Positions 33,852 to 37,864 of a DNA stretch of 37,864 nt are shown piece by piece. The translations under genes were made by a program, and so were the position numbers. The stretch is from SAR202 cluster bacterium bin90 (GTDB taxonomy: Bacteria; Chloroflexota; Dehalococcoidia; Lucifugimonadales; JADFKI01). A model generated the notes under the pieces. That model ran no database searches, was not told the DNA's origin, and saw nothing but the letters and a program-made list of their open reading frames with translations. The stretch is from the NCBI GenBank assembly GCA_002238855.1, contig MPND01000036.1, positions 1 to 37,864 of the forward strand, written 5' to 3'. Position 1 is the stretch's first letter. Each line of letters starts with the position of its first letter.

Positions 33852-34643
33852 TTACTGAAACGGGGCTATGGCTTCCGCAGCCGCTTTCCTCAGCATGTCG
33901 TATTCAGTCGTCCTGATAGGGCCGAATATCTGGAATCCCTGTTCCCTCTGGTGCCTGAACTCGGCGGGATCCGTAGCATAGACCGGAGACTCCACAGCCT
34001 TGCCTTTGTTGAGCGCTATCCTCGCTACTGAGTTCATGGCCGCGATTAAGTCCGGATGATCAAGCTGGCCGTGCAAACCCATATCGGACGCTAGATCCCC
34101 AGGTCCGAACACCACACCGTCCACCCACTCTTGGGATATCATCTCCTCCGCGTTCTCGATCCCCAATCGCGACTCAATCTTAAGTACGATCATAGTAGCG
34201 TCGTTTGCGTCAGCGCAATATGAAGAGGCGTCCTCAATCTGGTAATCGGAATTTGGCCCGTGAGCCAACGCGCGCTCACCGACTGGAGGGTACTTCGACC
34301 AACGAACGAGATCGTTCACATCTTCAGGTGTTTCGGCATGAGACAGGCATATTCCCAGCGCGCCCGCATCCAACGTTCGTGACACGAGAGTTCGCGAGAC
34401 CTCGGGGATTGTCACAGTGGGGCACAGGCCTAGATGGCGAGCCATAAGTAGGAAGTTGGTGAAGGTTTCAGGATTGTGCATGATGTGCTCAGTTTCGACC
34501 AGCACAACTTCATACCCGGTCTGCGCGACAACGCTTACTACGGAAGGTCTGAGTGATTCGAAGACATTCAATGCTCTAACTGCCTCTCCGGACTTCAATA
34601 GCTCCTTCGCGTGATTTCTAATAGATCGCTTCTGCTCAGTCAT
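33852..34643 (-). CDS. HpcH/HpaI-type aldolase family protein
   Basis: TIM-barrel protein of 263 residues in the class II 2-oxoacid aldolase (HpcH/HpaI/citrate lyase) family, which cleaves 4-hydroxy-2-oxoacids to pyruvate plus an aldehyde. Metal and base residues are visible: His53 in VETEHIMHN, Glu157 in VLKIESRLGI and Asp183 in FGPGDLASDMG. The Arg normally found in the VR(V/P) strand, which holds the pyruvate enolate, is Thr78 here (PTVTIPEV, codon ACA). The Pro usually found in the GAxGxxVP strand is also missing (LGICLSHAET). Activity may thus differ. Ribosome-binding GGGAAG before ATG 34643. It converges on the amidohydrolase. Confidence 0.9.
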   Translation of the reverse strand: MTEQKRSIRNHAKELLKSGEAVRALNVFESLRPSVVSVVAQTGYEVVLVETEHIMHNPETFTNFLLMARHLGLCPTVTIPEVSRTLVSRTLDAGALGICLSHAETPEDVNDLVRWSKYPPVGERALAHGPNSDYQIEDASSYCADANDATMIVLKIESRLGIENAEEMISQEWVDGVVFGPGDLASDMGLHGQLDHPDLIAAMNSVARIALNKGKAVESPVYATDPAEFRHQREQGFQIFGPIRTTEYDMLRKAAAEAIAPFQ

Positions 34644-35018
34644 TGTTGGTCTTCCCTTCTGATGACTTTGTGCTGGTGATTTGCCGTAATAGTCAAGTGT
34701 ACTTATGTGAAAGACTGAATTCTACATCGAGAAGAGCAGTTGTCACGAGCGGGTATGCAAGGGCGTGGTCAGGAATAGATCTGCTCACCGGGCATACGCC
34801 CTTCCTGTCGAGGAAAGCGGCGGGCAATGTCTGGATGATTAAACCTCTGCTACATTCGTCGGCGCGAAGTGTAGCAAGGAGTGGGGAATCGTAGTGCAGC
34901 TACACGTATCAAACTTGTGAATTGTGCCAAGCAGAGTGGGCCCACACTGAGCTGAAAGCGTCCGTGTGACAGCCGACAAGGACTGACAAGAAACTGCCAG
35001 CGGGTGTACAATTATAGT
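34644..35018. other. Intergenic region before tRNA-Arg
   Basis: 375 bp without a gene I can support. The right end holds the tRNA promoter (34983-35012). The minus strand has TTGACT near 34696-34691 as a possible -35 for the aldolase, without a fitting -10. Confidence 0.45.
34983..35012 (+). promoter_or_regulatory. Putative promoter of tRNA-Arg(CCT)
   Basis: CTGACA (34983-34988), an 18-nt spacer, TACAAT (35007-35012), 7 nt before the tRNA 5' end. Confidence 0.55.
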
Positions 35019-35094
35019 GCCCCTGTAGCTCAGGAGGATAGAGCAACGGTTTCCTAAACCGTGTGCCCCGGTTCGAGTCCGGGCAGGGGTACCA
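35019..35094 (+). tRNA. tRNA-Arg (anticodon CCT), CCA encoded
   Basis: Acceptor stem GCCCCTG/CAGGGGT (first pair G-U), D arm AGCTCAGGAGGATAGAGC, anticodon stem ACGGT/ACCGT with loop TTCCTAA (anticodon 35053-35055, reads AGG), T arm CCCGGTTCGAGTCCGGG, discriminator A and encoded CCA. Confidence 0.96.
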
Positions 35095-35155
35095 AGTCCA
35101 GACTTCCTACCTCATCGGTCAACTGGTTCATGTCCTGCAAACTGAACCTGTCTGG

Positions 35156-35777
35156 CTAAGTCAGCCACGAGACGGTGCTAGTTGCTGTGCTCCGCCTTGA
35201 AGTTGGCGAGTTTGCCGGCTCCCCTATGAACAGCGCTCCCACCATTCCTCAGTCTCCTTCGGCACCCAGGGCTTCGCTGAGTTGAGGATGCTTGGTCACC
35301 GAACCGGTGCTCCAGTCGAGGACAAGTCCTTCGGCAACTGCTGCCAGTGCCATGTTGTGGATTGCGCAGCAAACGGAGGCGTAATTTTCCTGCGTGGTCT
35401 CCTCGTCGCGGCCCGGTACACTGTTAGCATAAATTAGCGCCGGTGCGTCGAGCACGCGCCGCCTGCTGGCGTCTGCAGAGTTCTGCTTCTGTATAGGGTT
35501 GGGATTCGCGACTTTATCGTAGGCGATTTTGCCACGCGAGCTCGGCTACCCGCTCCCGAGCCGTGCTGTTCCTTTCCAGAACGAAGAATCTCCATGGATC
35601 CGTGAGTCGGTGGTTCGGTGCCCAAATGGCTGAGTCCAGCATTCGCTCAAGCGCTTCACGCGGGACTCCGGCATTAGTGAATTCCTTCGACATGCGCCTG
35701 CCGAATATTGCTTCGTAAACCGAGGTCTCAGTAGCTGGAAGGGCCACCTGGCTGCTATTAATCACATCCGTTGTCAT
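35156..35777 (-). pseudogene. Nitroreductase-family gene, broken by a frameshift and a stop
   Basis: A broken FMN-dependent nitroreductase. The N-terminal part starts at ATG 35777 (GGAAAGG upstream) and has the family's SVYEAIFGRRMSKEF, DSAIWAPNHRLTDPWRFFVL and VAELAWQN, then hits a stop near 35513. In the next frame the protein resumes as YDKVANPNPIQK and ASRRRVLDAPALIYANSVPG, then NYASVCCAIHNMALAAVAEG and LDWSTGSVTKHPQL. A single extra base around 35521-35525 explains the break. A TGA at 35251-35249 stands where the family has Trp (after GAEGD), and the same frame continues with VGALFIGEPAN to TAG at 35156. Two independent lesions suggest real decay, not one sequencing error. Confidence 0.82.
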
Positions 35778-36191
35778 GTGTTTCCTTTCCAACATCCGTT
35801 GGTTTATTCGCGAGTAGTGACGTGTCCACTTTTACGGACGAGCTTATCACATGGCCAGAAGATACATTCGGGGCAATGTGACGAAGACCCAAGCGCCTCT
35901 TTTTGCGTCATAATCTACACTAAGGATTTTACTTAAGATATACAAATTGGAAGGCGTGTCAACTATCAGCATTGGTAGCATTTCAACTGCATGGAAGGAT
36001 ACGCATAGCGCAAGCGCAAATGTGATGGTAATCGCCGTCCCTGATTGACTGAAGCAGATGATCAACAGTGTATGTGGAATTACTTCTGAAATAACACTGG
36101 ACTTGCCTTCAGGCGAGTGCAATTATAGATATAAGGTTGAAGATAAAGGCACATGAGAGTGCCATTTTGTATTGATTCAGGAGGAATATCG
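35778..36191. other. Divergent intergenic region, nitroreductase remnant (-) / ferritin (+)
   Basis: 414 bp, relatively AT-rich. TATAGA at 36124-36129 lies 15 nt after TTGCCT (36103-36108), a weak promoter candidate for ferritin. TAAGGTT at 36131-36139 resembles half of an IdeR/DtxR box, but the matching half-site is missing. A 91-codon minus-strand frame (35847-36122) does not look like a protein. Confidence 0.4.
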
Positions 36192-36707
36192 ATGAAGCTG
36201 AGTGTGAGATTACAAGAGTCATTTAACGAGCAGATTAACGCGGAATTGGCGTCGGCCTATCTATACCTGTCGATGTCGGCGTACTTTGAGGATGAGAATC
36301 TGCCGGGATTTGCCCATTGGATGAAAATGCAGAATGAAGAGGAGACGGCGCACGCGATGCGCTTCTTCGACTATGTGCATGACCGGGGAGGGCGTGCGAC
36401 ACTGCAGGCGATCGCAGAACCGCCGTCAGATTTCCGCAGTCCCCTTGATGCAATGGAGCGGACGCTGGAGCACGAGCGCAAGGTTACGGCACTCATCAAT
36501 CGAATGTACCAACTGGCTATTGAAGAGACCGACTACGCTGCTCAGGTAATGCTGCACGAACTCATCAATGAGCAAGTGGAAGAAGAAAAGGTTGCTGAAG
36601 AGATCGTAGATCACCTGCGAATTATTGATGGTGACGGGAGCGGTCTCCTTATCCTGGACGCCCGCCTTGGTGCTAGGACCGCCGAAGAAGGGCAAGAACA
36701 GGCGTAG
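36192..36707 (+). CDS. ftnA: Bacterial non-haem ferritin
   Basis: Iron-storage four-helix-bundle protein of 171 residues that oxidises Fe(II) and stores it as a mineral in a 24-mer cage. Ferroxidase residues sit one position after those of E. coli FtnA: Glu18 (NAELASAYLYL), Glu51 and His54 (NEEETAHAMRFF), Glu95 (TLEHERKV), and Gln128 with Glu131 in the fourth helix (ELINEQVEEEKVAEEI). No haem-binding Met of bacterioferritin is evident. GGAGGAATATCG precedes ATG 36192; the frame is open to 36153. A DtxR-family regulator follows 485 bp downstream on the same strand, fitting iron-homeostasis control. Confidence 0.95.
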   Translation: MKLSVRLQESFNEQINAELASAYLYLSMSAYFEDENLPGFAHWMKMQNEEETAHAMRFFDYVHDRGGRATLQAIAEPPSDFRSPLDAMERTLEHERKVTALINRMYQLAIEETDYAAQVMLHELINEQVEEEKVAEEIVDHLRIIDGDGSGLLILDARLGARTAEEGQEQA

Positions 36708-36779
36708 TGCCGGCGGTGGACTCAAGTGCAAATTAATGCTACGGAGCCGCTTACAATGGGCAGGCTCCGCTAATCAAGA

Positions 36780-36814
36780 GAGCCACACTGTCAGCGATTC
36801 TGGCAGTGTGGCTC
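36780..36814 (+). terminator. Strong hairpin downstream of ferritin
   Basis: GAGCCACACTGTCAG (36780-36794) pairs with CTGGCAGTGTGGCTC (36800-36814) over 15 bp with one G-U wobble and a 5-nt loop. No U-run follows, so it may be a non-canonical terminator, a processing site, or a protein-binding palindrome. Confidence 0.5.
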
Positions 36815-37128
36815 AAAGTCATGAGCTGCTGGAAGATAGTCAGCCGCCTACTTATGACGCAGCCTGCTGAGGGTGAATGAGCTTGAGAACGCGGTTCGCA
36901 CTGGGGATTCATGACTACACCGATTCCCGTGGACAGTTCTTGCCCGTAGGACACAGTATGGTTCTAATGGCTGAATCGCTCCCTCTTGAATTAGGGTATA
37001 GAAACTCAGGAACTAAAGGAAACCCACGGAAACCCGTTGGATTTAGAGCCAACATTGGGTACCGGATACTTACCTCAATGATTGAAGTTAAATGGTCTCT
37101 CGGCAAGTAATTGCATGTCAGGGTGACA

Positions 37129-37158
37129 TTGACTTAGCGAACAGCAAGGTGGTAATCT
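37129..37158 (+). promoter_or_regulatory. Possible promoter of the DtxR-family gene
   Basis: TTGACT (37129-37134), an 18-nt spacer and TAATCT (37153-37158), giving a short leader. Moderate match only. Confidence 0.3.
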
Positions 37159-37192
37159 CAATTCAATCATATGAGGCAATTCGCACATAACT

Positions 37193-37864
37193 ATGGCAAG
37201 AGCTAAGTCCAAAACCAACTCCAGTTCTAACGATATCCCGCCCTCACGCCAAAGGCTTTCGATGACGGCGGAGAATTACCTGTTGTCCATCTTTCGCCTG
37301 AATGAAGAGGACACGGTTGTTACTTTGACGCAGCTCGCGGAGCATCTGAAGATGCTGCCGGAAGGTGAGGGTCTTGGAACTTCGTTGCCGACGGTAGGAG
37401 GAATGATACGCCGCCTTGAGCGCGAAGGGCTGCTTGCTGTTGACGGAAAGAAACAGCTGTCTCTAACGAAGAAGGGTGGGCGTCATGCGGAGAGCATTGT
37501 TCGTCGACATCGACTTGCTGAGCGCATGGTCGTCGATATGCTGGATGTGGAATTGCACAGGGCGCACGTAGAGGCACACCTGCTGGAGCATGCGATTTCG
37601 CCTTACCTTGAAGAGCGGATCATGAAAAAGCTCGGAATGCCGACGACGTCTCCATTCGGATTCCCGATCCCGGGGACGGATTATGTACATAGGGGCGAGT
37701 CATTTCGTTTGAACGAAGCTGGCGCGGGTCAGGAACTGGAGATTGACAAGATTCCGGTTGATGATGAGGTGCTGCTGGAGCATCTTGTACGGAACCAGGT
37801 GATTCCCGGTAACGATATTGTAGTCAATGAAATCAACACATCCACCGGGATAATTTCATTCAGA
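37193..37864 (+). CDS. DtxR-family metal-dependent transcription regulator (3' end outside window)
   Basis: Only the first 224 codons are inside the window. The protein has a Lys/Ser-rich tail, then a winged helix (about 22-85): MTAENYLLSIFRLNEEDTVV, TLTQLAEHLKM, SLPTVGGMIRRLEREGLL, with the wing DGKKQLSLTKKG. The metal-binding/dimerisation domain follows: ESIVRRHRLAERMVVDML, RAHVEAHLLEHAISPYLEER, then KLGMPTTSPFGFPIPGTDYV. An SH3-like FeoA domain starts afterwards. These regulators repress or activate metal-uptake and storage genes on binding Fe(II) or Mn(II); ferritin upstream is an obvious candidate target. A ten-residue PEGEGLGTSL-like insertion sits between the two DNA-binding helices, longer than in DtxR or MntR. 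No strong ribosome-binding site precedes ATG 37193. Confidence 0.9.
   Translation, partial: MARAKSKTNSSSNDIPPSRQRLSMTAENYLLSIFRLNEEDTVVTLTQLAEHLKMLPEGEGLGTSLPTVGGMIRRLEREGLLAVDGKKQLSLTKKGGRHAESIVRRHRLAERMVVDMLDVELHRAHVEAHLLEHAISPYLEERIMKKLGMPTTSPFGFPIPGTDYVHRGESFRLNEAGAGQELEIDKIPVDDEVLLEHLVRNQVIPGNDIVVNEINTSTGIISFR

Larger units (their letters stand above)
36708..37192 (+). other. Intergenic region between ferritin and DtxR-family gene
   Basis: 485 bp. It contains an inverted repeat CGGAGCC/GGCTCCG (about 36742-36769), a strong 15-bp hairpin (36780-36814) and a possible promoter (37129-37158). A 77-codon frame (36877-37110) follows GAGGGTGA but has no recognisable protein character. Confidence 0.5.

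Noticed and set aside
35249-35251. TGA read as Trp (recoding) in the nitroreductase
   Set aside because: TGA works as a normal stop elsewhere in the window (for example at 7189-7191 and 12321-12323), and the same gene has a frameshift, so decay is simpler.
35847-36122. 91-codon frame on the minus strand between the nitroreductase remnant and ferritin
   Set aside because: No ribosome-binding site, no family resemblance, and composition like AT-rich intergenic DNA translated by chance; it would overlap the ferritin promoter region.
36131-36147. IdeR/DtxR iron box before ferritin
   Set aside because: Only one half-site (TAAGGTT) matches; the second half shows no complement.
36877-37110. 77-codon frame with GAGGGTGA before its ATG
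   Set aside because: The Shine-Dalgarno-like sequence is tempting, but the peptide has no domain character and no partner; kept as non-coding.

Overview
The window looks like chromosomal DNA of an uncultivated Chloroflexota bacterium, most likely Dehalococcoidia of the SAR202 type. The case rests on gene content and not on a marker gene: a peptide-binding lipoprotein with a long V/E/K repeat stalk, paralogous flavin monooxygenases (two Baeyer-Villiger type, two luciferase-like), a mandelate-racemase-type enolase, and a MoxR/DUF58/transglutaminase operon. No rRNA, CRISPR array, replication origin or complete transposon is visible. The only mobile-element trace is the 3' end of an IS110-family transposase cut by the left edge.

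Layout. (1) 1-5.9 kb: transposase remnant, then a minus-strand operon MoxR ATPase > DUF58 > membrane transglutaminase-like protein > O6-methylguanine methyltransferase, with translationally coupled junctions and a good promoter at 5861-5889. (2) 6.1-7.2 kb: an unrecognised, apparently leaderless gene with duplicated modules separated by repeat-derived DNA. (3) 7.3-7.8 kb: four tRNA genes (Val-CAC, Leu-CAG, Arg-GCG, Val-TAC). (4) 7.9-11.2 kb: minus-strand 2-oxoacid dehydrogenase E1alpha > E1beta > E2, without E3. (5) 11.5-24.6 kb: plus-strand catabolic block with a two-domain carboxymuconolactone-decarboxylase-like protein, two Baeyer-Villiger monooxygenases, a luciferase-like monooxygenase plus sulfatase pair, an NCS2-type permease with an extra cytoplasmic domain, an alpha/beta hydrolase with a cysteine nucleophile, a GYD protein, an SGNH hydrolase and a second luciferase-like monooxygenase. 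(6) 24.6-30.9 kb: complete minus-strand peptide/nickel-class ABC importer (binding protein > two permeases > two ATPases). (7) 31.4-34.6 kb: mandelate-racemase-like enzyme, TIM-barrel amidohydrolase and HpcH/HpaI-type aldolase. (8) 35-37.9 kb: tRNA-Arg(CCT), a nitroreductase pseudogene, ferritin, and a DtxR-family regulator running off the right edge.

How the genes may work together (inference): regions 4-7 read as a loosely organised catabolic island. Importers bring in organic substrates. Flavin monooxygenases, sulfatase and esterases oxidise or deprotect them. The enolase-superfamily enzyme and aldolase could dehydrate and cleave acid intermediates, and the 2-oxoacid dehydrogenase complex could feed acyl-CoA to central metabolism. 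No substrate can be assigned from sequence alone. The most unusual individual items are the permease-sensor fusion (19024-20772), the leaderless duplicated gene (6157-7191), the apparent AUU/AUC start of the DUF58 gene, the cysteine-to-serine change in the transglutaminase, and tRNA-Arg with a GCG anticodon.
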